Source: a virus. Taken from it: DNA of 64,000 bases. Both the position numbers and the translations under genes were made by a program. The number at the start of each line of letters is the position of its first letter. Positions within the stretch are counted from its first letter, which is position 1. Positions 35,000 to 43,297 of the stretch are shown in pieces. A model generated the notes under the pieces. That model was not told the origin of the DNA, did no database searches, and saw only the letters and a program-made list of their open reading frames with translations. The DNA lies in the IMG/VR virus record IMGVR_UViG_3300031834_000002, positions 25,805-89,804 of that record; one strand, written 5' to 3'.

Positions 35000-35410
35000 T
35001 TAATAACTAACTACAAGAAAATTTATTGAATATTTCTGACTATCTGTTCTTAAACTCTCTTCGAATATAATTTCTTCAATTCTTCGAACGGATACTGCCC
35101 AATCTTGAATCCAACTTCCTGAAACTAAATGTTCCAATGTAAGAGTAGATAAGTTTCTATTTACTTTTGTTCTCATTGTATTCATAGCATTAATAATTGC
35201 TACATAATCATCTCCTGTGATTACTCCTTTTATAGATATTTCATTACTCTTTTTTCCTGCTGGAATAATTATACTACCATCTCCTCTATTACCTGAAATA
35301 ATTGTATCTTTACCGCCTGTTTCAGGGTCAGAAATAGAATATACTAAAGGAAGAATATATTCGTTCGACTGACCTTTTTGGAATATTACTCTTGCTACAT
35401 ATGAAGACAT
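35000..35410 (-). CDS. phage tail protein, 136 aa
   Basis: Follows the tape measure gene, where distal-tail or tail-tip connector proteins usually lie. Begins SSYVARVIFQKGQSNEYILP and ends QKYSINFLVVSY; beta-strand rich with one helix (DDYVAIINAMNTMRTK). Could be a Dit-like protein. Confidence comes from position and composition only. Confidence 0.6.
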   Translation of the reverse strand: MSSYVARVIFQKGQSNEYILPLVYSISDPETGGKDTIISGNRGDGSIIIPAGKKSNEISIKGVITGDDYVAIINAMNTMRTKVNRNLSTLTLEHLVSGSWIQDWAVSVRRIEEIIFEESLRTDSQKYSINFLVVSY

Positions 35411-35431
35411 ATTATTTAACCTCCATAAATT

Positions 35432-38014
35432 TTATAAATAAGGTCTTAACACTTTACCTAATTTTTTCTGTAATTCGCTATTAGTTTCTAATTCCTGTTT
35501 TAACTTATTACTTGCAGATGTAGCAACATCATCCAAAGCATTAGCAGGTAGATTAATTTCTATCTTATCTATTTGTGTTCCTAAATCTACATTTTGTTGT
35601 ATGGCTTGTTTAGTCATTGCAGTAGCATATCCTTCTACACCTACAAATCCCTTAGACATTCTTGACCATTCTTTGCCAAATATATCTAAAGCATCTGCTT
35701 GTCTTGTATTCCAAGTATCCCAAAATATTGATGCCTTTGGAGTTTCTATTGAAACTGTATCTGGAGAAAATACACTTTTAAATAAATCTGGAGAAAATAC
35801 ACTTTTAAATAAATCTGGTATTCCTTCTATATTTATATTGGACATTGTAGGTAATTCAAACTCAAACATTTTTGCCATAACTGCATTAACTGCCTGTTGT
35901 CCTTTTTGAGAAAAATCAGAAAAATATTGTTCTATAATTCCTCTATCGAACATATTTTCTTCCCATTGACGAGCTAATTGTTCTACAGGTAATTGACGAA
36001 GTTCCATCATTCGTTTTAAACGACCTCTTTCTACATTATCTGCCTCATAATAACGCCTAACAAGATTAGATTGAATTTCTAATTCTTTTCTTTTTTCGTT
36101 TTCTATAGAAATTACTCTTTGCAATCTTAAATCTTCCATTTCAGATAAAAATTGAGCATCTCCTATAGCTTGACGATTTGTTTCTAAAATTTTCATTCTA
36201 ACTGTCAAAATTTGGCTTTCCGATGCACCTGTTGTTTTTAATAAATCTAAAGAAGCTTTTTGGTATACATTAACTATTTCTTTTCTATATTCTAATTGAG
36301 TTCTAATAAGTTCGTTTTCATTTTTTTGTTTTTCTAAAATATAATCTTGTTCTGTTAGACGAGATTTTATTGTTTCTAAAGATTGAAGTTTATATTTTGC
36401 TATATCTAATTCATTTGCTCCCATAATTTTTAAAATGGCAATATTATGAGTCATTTCTTCTCTTTCTATCTTTAAGCCACTTATTTTAAAATCACTTGCT
36501 TGTTTTTCCTTTATTGATAACTCTTCAAGAGTTTTTTTTCGCTCTGCTGTTATTTGTTGTCCTTTTGCTTGTTTAGCTAATTGTTCTTCTGCATATTCTA
36601 CAGGAGATTTTAATGATTCTACATATTTTAACTCTTTAAGAGACTTAACTGTATTTTCGATTGTAGTATTTAACATTATAAAAGGATTATTTGCTAATGC
36701 AGGTAAATTAATTTTAGATAAAATATCCCAATATAACATTAATTTACCTAATGTATCTCCTAACCATCCAATCTGCATACCTAATCCTTGAATATTAGGA
36801 CGTAATTCAATCATTGTTGTATTCATTAACTTTAATGCTTCTGCAAAATCGCTTACTCCATAAACTCCTGAAATAAAATCATTAGTTAATACCGCTAAAA
36901 TATTTTGCATTTCTGCCATTTGAGCAGTAACGGTATTCATTTTTATATCTGCTATCTTTTTAGCAAATCCTTCGAAATTTTCAGATGCATCTTTTAACGT
37001 TGCTTTAAATTCGTCATAATTTCCTAAAATAAGACGAAGTGGAACTCCGCCCTTAGAAGCCGAAATTAAACGAATAGCTTCAGATTGTGCTGTTGTTAAT
37101 TTTGTAGTATCTGTCATTGTTTTTTGGATTTGACCTATAGTCTTTAAAAAATTCATTGGTTGATTTGGGTCAAAAGTAATACCAAAAATAGAAGCTAAGT
37201 CTTTAGCAGATTTAGTCATATTCATAATAGCTTGACCTGTTAAAGTTCCTGTCCTACCTGCCTTTAATAAATGAGTATTTAAAAATCCTAAAGTAGAAAT
37301 TATATCTATAAAACTATCATCTAATCCTGCTAAATAAGGAGCTAATTTAGAATAACCTGCTATTAATTCTCCCATTTCTGCATCTTGTTTAGCATAAGTA
37401 TATGTTAAAATATCTGCAATTTTTATCATTTTTTCTGATACGGATAAATTTTCTCCAATAGACTTGCCCATCGTATTATACATACCTGCTAAAGCTCTGG
37501 ACGCTTCTTTTGCTCCAACGCTTGTTCCTGTCATTATATTAACTACTGGTTGAAATCCTGCCATTGTTTCTTCGGCAGTTAATGCAGATGTCTTTAAAAA
37601 ATAAAAAGCCTCTGCTAAATCTTTTATACTTATTTTTGTAGTAAGAGAAGTATCGAGAATAGTTCGTTTAATTCCTATCATTTGAGCATTAATTTCGCTT
37701 GTAGTTCCTTGTATAACTGTCTGAATACGAGCCATACCTTCTTCTAAATCAAAATTAGCTTTAATCATCGCACTAATTACACTAAGTCCTAACATCATTG
37801 CAGAACGGATTGCTAACCATATAGGAGCAACAATTAAAGCTCTTTGTCCTGCTTTAGCTAAAATATCCGAATAATCTTGTGTTTTTTTACCAGTTAAATT
37901 AACAGTTTGGGAGAATTTTTGAGTTTCTCCTTCCATTGATTTTAAACCAGTAATAACGACTTTATCTCCCTTTAATTGGGCTTGGATAGACAATATATAT
38001 TCTTTACCATTCAT
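35432..38014 (-). CDS. tail tape measure protein
   Basis: 860 aa, mostly helical. A hydrophobic N-terminal region (LIVAPIWLAIRSAMMLG), then the TMP-like core with DLEEGMARIQTVIQGTTSEI, KDLAEAFYFLKTSALTAEET and SRALAGMYNTMGKS, then long coiled coils. It sets tail length and is probably ejected or exposed during DNA entry. Length would correspond to a tail of moderate length. A 9-residue tandem duplication (SPDLFKSVF) lies near the C-terminus. Confidence 0.9.
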   Translation of the reverse strand: MNGKEYILSIQAQLKGDKVVITGLKSMEGETQKFSQTVNLTGKKTQDYSDILAKAGQRALIVAPIWLAIRSAMMLGLSVISAMIKANFDLEEGMARIQTVIQGTTSEINAQMIGIKRTILDTSLTTKISIKDLAEAFYFLKTSALTAEETMAGFQPVVNIMTGTSVGAKEASRALAGMYNTMGKSIGENLSVSEKMIKIADILTYTYAKQDAEMGELIAGYSKLAPYLAGLDDSFIDIISTLGFLNTHLLKAGRTGTLTGQAIMNMTKSAKDLASIFGITFDPNQPMNFLKTIGQIQKTMTDTTKLTTAQSEAIRLISASKGGVPLRLILGNYDEFKATLKDASENFEGFAKKIADIKMNTVTAQMAEMQNILAVLTNDFISGVYGVSDFAEALKLMNTTMIELRPNIQGLGMQIGWLGDTLGKLMLYWDILSKINLPALANNPFIMLNTTIENTVKSLKELKYVESLKSPVEYAEEQLAKQAKGQQITAERKKTLEELSIKEKQASDFKISGLKIEREEMTHNIAILKIMGANELDIAKYKLQSLETIKSRLTEQDYILEKQKNENELIRTQLEYRKEIVNVYQKASLDLLKTTGASESQILTVRMKILETNRQAIGDAQFLSEMEDLRLQRVISIENEKRKELEIQSNLVRRYYEADNVERGRLKRMMELRQLPVEQLARQWEENMFDRGIIEQYFSDFSQKGQQAVNAVMAKMFEFELPTMSNINIEGIPDLFKSVFSPDLFKSVFSPDTVSIETPKASIFWDTWNTRQADALDIFGKEWSRMSKGFVGVEGYATAMTKQAIQQNVDLGTQIDKIEINLPANALDDVATSASNKLKQELETNSELQKKLGKVLRPYL
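35759..35812. repeat. 27-bp perfect tandem duplication inside the tape measure gene
   Basis: Two identical 27-base units (35759-35785 and 35786-35812) encode the repeated nonapeptide SPDLFKSVF. Likely a recent slippage event; frame is preserved. Confidence 0.85.
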
Positions 38015-38017
38015 AAA

Positions 38018-38368
38018 TTATTTACCTCTTTTACGAAAAATTAATGAACCAAATTCATTTGCAGTATCTATTGATTGTTTAGTTGTCTTTGAAGATTTTT
38101 TCTTATCTTTTAATTCTTTTCTAAGTAATAAATATGCTTCGGTTCTAATACTATCTTCTATGACTTCCTCGCTAATAAAATCTTCTCCTGAATTAAGGTC
38201 TTGATATAACATAGAATATAAAGAAAGAAAATGTAAAAACATAATTTGTAGATGACTTTGATTTGTAACATTATCAAAAAGTTGCAAACCATTAATTTCT
38301 TTGGCTCTATTATATATAATTTGATATTTATCAGACCTTGCTAATTTTTCGAGAATCTTTATATACAT
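38018..38368 (-). CDS. tail assembly chaperone-like or tail protein, 116 aa
   Basis: Helical, charged protein immediately upstream of the tape measure gene, the usual place of the second tail assembly chaperone. Its frame is the same as that of the 213-aa gene before it, 12 bases after that stop, so no frameshift is needed or visible. An AAGGAT ribosome site precedes the ATG. Assignment by position only. Confidence 0.5.
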   Translation of the reverse strand: MYIKILEKLARSDKYQIIYNRAKEINGLQLFDNVTNQSHLQIMFLHFLSLYSMLYQDLNSGEDFISEEVIEDSIRTEAYLLLRKELKDKKKSSKTTKQSIDTANEFGSLIFRKRGK

Positions 38369-38380
38369 ATTTAATCCTTA

Positions 38381-39022
38381 TTATTTTTTTTCTTCTGTTT
38401 CGAGTGGATTTTGATAGATTAAAAAATTAATATAATAAAACGCCTGTGAAATACATTTATCTCCACTTTTCATAAAGTCATTATAATTATTATATACTTT
38501 AATCCAATTTTCTCCATCTTTTTTTTCGAGCACTAAATAAGTTATAAATGAATTTATAAAAATAAGAAGTTGATTCTCTATACTATGAGTTAAAAGGTCA
38601 GTAATTTCTATACTAATAGAAAATTGTTCGTCTCGTTTTTTAAGAATTTCTTGTTTTAATGTTGAAATATCATTAGGTTCAGTAGATTTAGCTAATCTTA
38701 ATAGAGAATCTTTAATTTCTTCATTTAATCCTCTTATTTTAGTTTCCATAGCAGTAATATCTATACCTTTTTCCTGATATTGAGCAATCCATTGTTTTTT
38801 AAAAAGATAACTTGGGTCTTTCATATATTCTAAATATTTTTTTCTACGAATAGTAGATATTTCTTCTTCTTCAGTAAAATCTGGTTTACGCACCCTATAA
38901 CTTATATTATCTATTTTCCATTCAATCTTATTGTCTTTTATCAGATTTTCCATTTTTGTAGTTTCTTCAATCTCTATTAACGCCTTTAACGCTTCTTTCG
39001 CTATCTCATTTTTATTTTCCAT
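38381..39022 (-). CDS. putative tail assembly chaperone, 213 aa
   Basis: Acidic-basic helical protein with IEWKIDNISYRVRKPDF near the N-terminus, a pattern seen in chaperone-type or tube-interacting proteins, and a hydrophobic LLIFINSFITYLVLE helix. Located between tail tube and tape measure, where gpG-like chaperones lie. Ends in an A8 run, but the downstream gene is in frame, so classical -1 slippage is not supported. Confidence 0.5.
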   Translation of the reverse strand: MENKNEIAKEALKALIEIEETTKMENLIKDNKIEWKIDNISYRVRKPDFTEEEEISTIRRKKYLEYMKDPSYLFKKQWIAQYQEKGIDITAMETKIRGLNEEIKDSLLRLAKSTEPNDISTLKQEILKKRDEQFSISIEITDLLTHSIENQLLIFINSFITYLVLEKKDGENWIKVYNNYNDFMKSGDKCISQAFYYINFLIYQNPLETEEKK

Positions 39023-39057
39023 ACATTTTCTCCTTTTTATAAAAAAAAATCCAAAGA

Positions 39058-39279
39058 CTATTTTTGTGGGTCTTTGGCTCTAAATTCTAATTTTCCTATT
39101 TTTATTATAGTTTTAATAGTTCTGAATGATTCATAAACTGATTCTTTTACAAGTTTTTTATATAAACTTGGAGTAAGAACTTTTTCTTCTTCTAAAACTT
39201 CTATCCTTTTAAGTAATACTCCGACCAGCGTTTTTGCTTGTCCATCTAAAAGTTCAAAAAGTTCATTATTCTGTTCCAT
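39058..39279 (-). CDS. small helical protein, 73 aa
   Basis: Helical with LTPSLYKKLVKESVYESFRT near its centre. Lies directly downstream of the tail tube hairpin. Similar small proteins occur in the same spot in other phages from memory; function unknown. Confidence 0.55.
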   Translation of the reverse strand: MEQNNELFELLDGQAKTLVGVLLKRIEVLEEEKVLTPSLYKKLVKESVYESFRTIKTIIKIGKLEFRAKDPQK

Positions 39280-39319
39280 ACATTCTCCTTACAAAATTTT
39301 ATCACTTTTTCTTGAATAA

Positions 39320-39360
39320 CCAGAGAGGAATCTCTAAATTAATAGAGAAATCCTCTCTGG
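39320..39360 (-). terminator. long hairpin directly after the tail tube gene
   Basis: CCAGAGAGGA (39320-39329) pairs with TCCTCTCTGG (39351-39360), extended inward by a second short stem around an AT-rich loop. It begins 8 bases after the tail tube stop. There is no U-tract on the leftward side, so it may limit readthrough or protect the 3' end of an abundant message rather than fully terminate. Confidence 0.6.
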
Positions 39361-39368
39361 ACTAATTT

Positions 39369-40613
39369 TTATATCCCTAACTCACTTGCATCTGCTGTTA
39401 TAATAAGATTCTCACCTTCAAGAGTTGTATCAGCTTTTGCATAATCAGCAACATTAATTCCACCACCAACTTTAGTAGCTGTCATTCCAGTAGCTTTAAA
39501 TCCATATTTGAATGTGGTTTTTGTATTATCAGAAAATATTTTTACAATCAATGCTATCTGGTCAGAAAATTTTTCTACATCTATCTTACCAAATCCAGCA
39601 ACTTCGCCTCTTAATACTTCTTCTATTGTAAATTGTTCAAGAATTCTACCAAGAGTAGCTGTTACAGTTTTTGTATTAATACCTCTCTGAACTATATTCT
39701 TATTACCTATTTCTCTAAGGTCTTCTCTATCAAATTTTCCATCAAGGGTAATACTCTGTAATCTATAAACATAATCAGAAACAGAAGGCTTTCCAGAAGC
39801 AGGAATATAAAGATAAATCGAAGCACAATCTCCTAATAAAGCAGATACATCTGAATTATTAAGTGTAAAAATTTCATTTGGTGCATCAGCGGAAGTATAT
39901 GTATATTTTATAACATCGCCAGCAATTACTGTTGCTATTGTTAGAATCTCAGTAGAATTAGAATAAGTATAATCTGTTCCTTCGACAAGAATAGTCGATA
40001 CACCACTTCTAACTCTAACTACTCTAACCATATATATACCAGCATTATCAGGGTCTTCAGCAGGTGTAGCTGTAGCAGAACCACCTAAATCTATTTCATT
40101 ATCGTCTCCAGATTCTACTGTATGTTTATCATTAATGACATATTTATTCAATCCTTGCCAAATTACAGCAGATTCTCCAATTAAATCAAATGACCTCTCT
40201 ATACGATTCTGTGGGTCTCCTATACTTATAGAAAATCCAGAAGTTCTTAGAGCAGGGTATTGATAAGTTCCTCTAAATGTTCCATCGTCATCAGTTAAAT
40301 AAGCTAATATATCAAAATACGGAACTTTAAAATCATTAAGGTCTATAGGTGTTTGCCCATCATTTCCTTTAACAGAATTATTAATTAACTTCTGCCAAAA
40401 TTCTAATGAACCATATTCCAACTGTGTTAATTTATAAGCTATTGTAGGATTTTTCTTTAAATAGCCTACTGCACCATCTCGACCAATTTCTTCTACTTTT
40501 TCTCTATTTAAAGTAGCAGTTGGGTCTATACTTTGTGCCCTATCGATTTCAGCAGAATCTACATCGCCCAGAATTGGAACGATGCGTGGTTTGTAGTCAG
40601 AAAAACGTATCAT
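39369..40613 (-). CDS. major tail tube protein with inserted beta domain
   Basis: 414 aa from ATG 40613, which has AAAGGAGGACAAAACC upstream; the longer ORF to 40676 would run into the HNH gene. The N-terminus IRFSDYKPRIVPILGDV and central GFSISIGDPQNRIERSFDLI fit a tube protein. A middle domain with ILVEGTDYTYSNSTEILTI looks like an Ig/fibre-type insertion. A strong hairpin after the gene and GC-richer codons suggest high expression. Confidence 0.7.
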   Translation of the reverse strand: MIRFSDYKPRIVPILGDVDSAEIDRAQSIDPTATLNREKVEEIGRDGAVGYLKKNPTIAYKLTQLEYGSLEFWQKLINNSVKGNDGQTPIDLNDFKVPYFDILAYLTDDDGTFRGTYQYPALRTSGFSISIGDPQNRIERSFDLIGESAVIWQGLNKYVINDKHTVESGDDNEIDLGGSATATPAEDPDNAGIYMVRVVRVRSGVSTILVEGTDYTYSNSTEILTIATVIAGDVIKYTYTSADAPNEIFTLNNSDVSALLGDCASIYLYIPASGKPSVSDYVYRLQSITLDGKFDREDLREIGNKNIVQRGINTKTVTATLGRILEQFTIEEVLRGEVAGFGKIDVEKFSDQIALIVKIFSDNTKTTFKYGFKATGMTATKVGGGINVADYAKADTTLEGENLIITADASELGI

Positions 40614-40627
40614 GGTTTTGTCCTCCT

Positions 40628-41281
40628 TTAGACTTTTACCATTGTAGTGGATTTCTTCTCCATTAAGAAAAACCACTTGATATAATTATCTACCATACTA
40701 TTTTTTACTAAATATTCATAAGTTTCTTGATGAAGTTTATGATGAAATGCCATACTTGTAAGATAGAAAAAATTATCTTTGTTATTATTTTCTCTATCAC
40801 AATCTATATGATGAAGCACATTTTGTGCTATCATAGCTTTTGGATATTTTTTTAAAAATTCTTTTATATAATTTTTATGTAATCCTAAATAAACTAAATA
40901 TTCATATCCTTTCCAATGCATACTCAAATGCTGTGATTGAGTGATTTTTAATATTCGATTACTATTTTCTTTTAAATCTATATGATGTCTAATGATTGTA
41001 TCTTTATTACTTTTTCCTAACCAATATTTATTTGGATTATTAATCTTAGCACAAGAAGAACATCTATGTTTACCGATTCTATGATTTTCATAACTTATCT
41101 TATTACGACAATCTCTGCATTTATAATATTTTTTGTTAAATTTTCTTCCATCTATAAACATTGGATTATTTCTCCCTTTATTTGCACAAGAACGACAATG
41201 ACCTTTTCTATACAAAGCAGTTCGAGAAGATATTCGTTTGCCACATTTACAGAAATATTTTATATCGAATTGTTTATTCAT
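40628..41281 (-). CDS. HNH homing-type endonuclease with zinc-ribbon modules (copy G)
   Basis: CKCGKR...CRSCAN, a NNPMFIDG linker and CRDCRNK...CSSCAK are followed by two HHID motifs: IIRHHIDLKENSNR with QHLSMHWKGYEYLV, and VLHHIDCDRENNNK with FHHKLHQETYEYLV. The second looks like the catalytic HNH_3-type site; the first may be a duplicated or degenerate one. It lies just upstream of the tail tube gene, 14 bases away. Confidence 0.8.
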   Translation of the reverse strand: MNKQFDIKYFCKCGKRISSRTALYRKGHCRSCANKGRNNPMFIDGRKFNKKYYKCRDCRNKISYENHRIGKHRCSSCAKINNPNKYWLGKSNKDTIIRHHIDLKENSNRILKITQSQHLSMHWKGYEYLVYLGLHKNYIKEFLKKYPKAMIAQNVLHHIDCDRENNNKDNFFYLTSMAFHHKLHQETYEYLVKNSMVDNYIKWFFLMEKKSTTMVKV

Positions 41282-41305
41282 AATTTTTTTATCTATATCG
41301 TCTTC

Positions 41306-41527
41306 TTACTTATTTTTATGTGTAGTTTTACAACGTGTATCTATTTTTACAACTATTTTTTCTAACGAATGTTGTCTTTCTATAAATTTTGTTAGAGTAT
41401 CTTTTATTTCCTTGACATCTTTAGATAAATGAACAAGGTCATTAAACTTAATGGTTATAAAAATAACGATATTCGATATTAATACTATAATACTTAATCC
41501 TACTGATAAATATGTTGATATGGGCAT
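41306..41527 (-). CDS. small membrane-anchored coiled-coil protein, 73 aa
   Basis: One N-terminal membrane helix (LSVGLSIIVLISNIVIFITI), then a coiled coil (VKEIKDTLTKFIERQHSLEK) and a basic end. The layout resembles phage small membrane proteins next to tail or lysis genes (holin- or spanin-like), but no lysis partner is present in the window. Topology is visible; role is not. Confidence 0.6.
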   Translation of the reverse strand: MPISTYLSVGLSIIVLISNIVIFITIKFNDLVHLSKDVKEIKDTLTKFIERQHSLEKIVVKIDTRCKTTHKNK

Positions 41528-41528
41528 A

Positions 41529-42017
41529 TTATTCTACCTTTCCTGTTGTTATATTTATAGTTAATCTATGTCTGAATTTATCATGTTCATCAAGTTTATC
41601 TTTTTCGGTATCAAAATTAACTGGAGTATCTATTATTTTTAAAATTCTAATTCTTCCATTTTGTGTTTTATTTTCTATTATTGTAGTTCTTCCTTGTTTT
41701 TTTGTTTCATATTCATAATAAGGGCATCCCTCTTTTAAAATTTCTATCAATGTATCTTTTAAATCCAAACGCTGACCGTCGCTATTGCAAAATAAATCGA
41801 TAATTACTGTAACTTCTCTTTCAAAAGAGTTATCTCCTATTTGAATTTTATCATAAAGAGTATCCTCTGCTTTAACACATATTGTAGGTAAAGATAATTC
41901 ATAAACTTTCGCAAAAGATTTTTCTATATTTATATTTTGCCAAAATGATTCTAATCCGTCTTTTAAGAAGTCGATAATACTGGCTTCTAAATTTCTCGAA
42001 ATTCTATATATTGCCAT
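41529..42017 (-). CDS. tail completion/neck protein, 162 aa
   Basis: Alpha/beta protein with LPTICVKAEDTLYDKIQIGD and FEREVTVIIDLFC, similar in layout to tail terminator proteins that sit between connector and tail tube genes. Assigned by order and fold impression; not proven by a diagnostic motif. Confidence 0.6.
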   Translation of the reverse strand: MAIYRISRNLEASIIDFLKDGLESFWQNINIEKSFAKVYELSLPTICVKAEDTLYDKIQIGDNSFEREVTVIIDLFCNSDGQRLDLKDTLIEILKEGCPYYEYETKKQGRTTIIENKTQNGRIRILKIIDTPVNFDTEKDKLDEHDKFRHRLTINITTGKVE

Positions 42018-42031
42018 ATGTATTCTCCATA

Positions 42032-42562
42032 TTAATCTACATATTGTCTTAATAATTGATTTATTTCAAATACTAATAAATTTCTTGAAAATTCTATATA
42101 ATTCATAGGTTTAATTGGATTTTTTGGAAACATAAAAAACATATCTTTGCCTTGTGTAAATGTTTGTGTTCCTATATCAGTTCCTCGTTTTGCTGAATCA
42201 GGAGCATCACCACCAAAAGAACCACCAACTCCTCTACCTTCTTTAGCTATTGTTGTTAAACCTCCAAAATTAATTAAATACCAATAAGGAGCAAGTTTGC
42301 TCATTTCCGATATAAGTCCAATACCCCATGTTACTTCGCCAAGTTTTGTAGAAGGTTCTCTATATAATTTAATACTATTCGCTAAATTGCCTGTTCTTCC
42401 TTCTCTATGAGAATTAGCATTTATATATGTTTGAATAGAACCTAACATTCTATCTCCTAATTCATAAACTAAAGAGCAGAGCCAAGCACTGCCACCATTT
42501 ATAGCCTCGTCATAAATAGTCTTTACATCGAACTTAGGAGTAAATGTTGTATTAAACTGCAT
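42032..42562 (-). CDS. HK97 gp10-like neck/tail protein, 176 aa
   Basis: SHREGRTGNLANSIKLYRE, VTWGIG and APYWYLINFGG match the gp10 family pattern (G.L..SI, ...YA..vEFG). Expected at the head-tail junction. A glycine-rich segment (GRGVGGSFGG) and FMFPKNPIKPMNYIEFSRN follow, as usual at the C-terminal end of this family (P..F). Confidence 0.7.
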   Translation of the reverse strand: MQFNTTFTPKFDVKTIYDEAINGGSAWLCSLVYELGDRMLGSIQTYINANSHREGRTGNLANSIKLYREPSTKLGEVTWGIGLISEMSKLAPYWYLINFGGLTTIAKEGRGVGGSFGGDAPDSAKRGTDIGTQTFTQGKDMFFMFPKNPIKPMNYIEFSRNLLVFEINQLLRQYVD

Positions 42563-42564
42563 AA

Positions 42565-42804
42565 TTAATCTCTCTTATGATTTCTTTGATATTCTTTATA
42601 TTCATTTGATGCTCTTATAGCCCAAAGTTCTTTATAAGATAATATTCCTTTTTTTGTAATTCTTTGTAAAAATTGCTTACCACCAGCTATTGATAAATTT
42701 AAACATTTACAAGTAATTAATTTTTTACTTTTTGAAACTAATACTTCTTTGCATAATAAACATTTAGCACTATTATATCTAATTATAAATTTAAAGAATT
42801 TCAT
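42565..42804 (-). CDS. small zinc-ribbon protein, 79 aa
   Basis: CLLCKEVL, then CKCLNLSIAGGKQFLQRI and LSYKELWAIR. From memory this resembles a short bacterial/phage family (C..C...S.....CkC....GG..Y..R) of unknown function. Nested among head-tail connector genes with 2-base gaps on both sides. Confidence 0.6.
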   Translation of the reverse strand: MKFFKFIIRYNSAKCLLCKEVLVSKSKKLITCKCLNLSIAGGKQFLQRITKKGILSYKELWAIRASNEYKEYQRNHKRD

Positions 42805-42806
42805 AT

Positions 42807-43157
42807 TTATATTTCTTTATTATAAGCATAAATACGAATATAATCGCCTTCTTCTTTAATAGCCATTTTACTATTTACTCTAAATCCTTCAAAAGATTTA
42901 CCAGCAATTTCTATTCTATAACAATTTTCAATTAAATTTTTATATTTCTTTTCTATATATATTTCTTTAGCAGAATTAGTTATAATTCCTATCAATGTCC
43001 AGTGAATCTTTGAAAAAGATAAATCATTTACAATTGCTGAAATAGGAATAGAAGACAATTCTGTTATTTCAGTTGAATGTTCATAGGGGTCAGTTTCGTC
43101 TACTTTTGCAAGATAAATTTTAATTCGTTGCGACCATTCTTTAAATAAATTTTCCAT
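42807..43157 (-). CDS. head-tail connector candidate, 116 aa
   Basis: Beta-rich with AKVDETDPYEHSTEI and IHWTLIGIITNSAKEIYIEK. The order (after the 46-aa gene, before gp10-like) fits a head-closure or connector protein. Not recognised by motif. TAATG coupling with the upstream small gene. Confidence 0.55.
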   Translation of the reverse strand: MENLFKEWSQRIKIYLAKVDETDPYEHSTEITELSSIPISAIVNDLSFSKIHWTLIGIITNSAKEIYIEKKYKNLIENCYRIEIAGKSFEGFRVNSKMAIKEEGDYIRIYAYNKEI

Positions 43158-43297
43158 TACAGTAGTCCTAATTTTTTTGCTATTAATAGAATTAATTCTC
43201 TTATTTCTTTATCTGTAAGAGATTTCTCATCTCTTTTTTTAAACTTAGAATATTCTTTAATTTTTTTTAGTTCTTGTTCGTTAATTAATCTTTTCAT
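43157..43297 (-). CDS. small basic protein, 46 aa
   Basis: Overlaps the LamG gene stop by ATGA and the next ATG by one base. The end LTDKEIRELILLIAKKLGLL resembles a recurrent tiny phage protein found between head and connector genes. Function unknown. Confidence 0.5.
   Translation of the reverse strand: MKRLINEQELKKIKEYSKFKKRDEKSLTDKEIRELILLIAKKLGLL

Noticed and set aside
38360-38400. Programmed frameshift of tail assembly chaperones
   Set aside because: An A8 run ends the 213-aa gene, but the next gene is in the same frame with its own ribosome site, so slippage by one base would not reach it.
40614-40676. Longer start for the tail tube protein
   Set aside because: The upstream part runs into the HNH gene, while AAAGGAGGACAAAACC sits right before ATG 40613.
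41306-41527. Holin of a lysis cassette
   Set aside because: It has one membrane helix and a coiled coil, but no endolysin or spanin partner is nearby, so only a membrane-anchored protein can be claimed.
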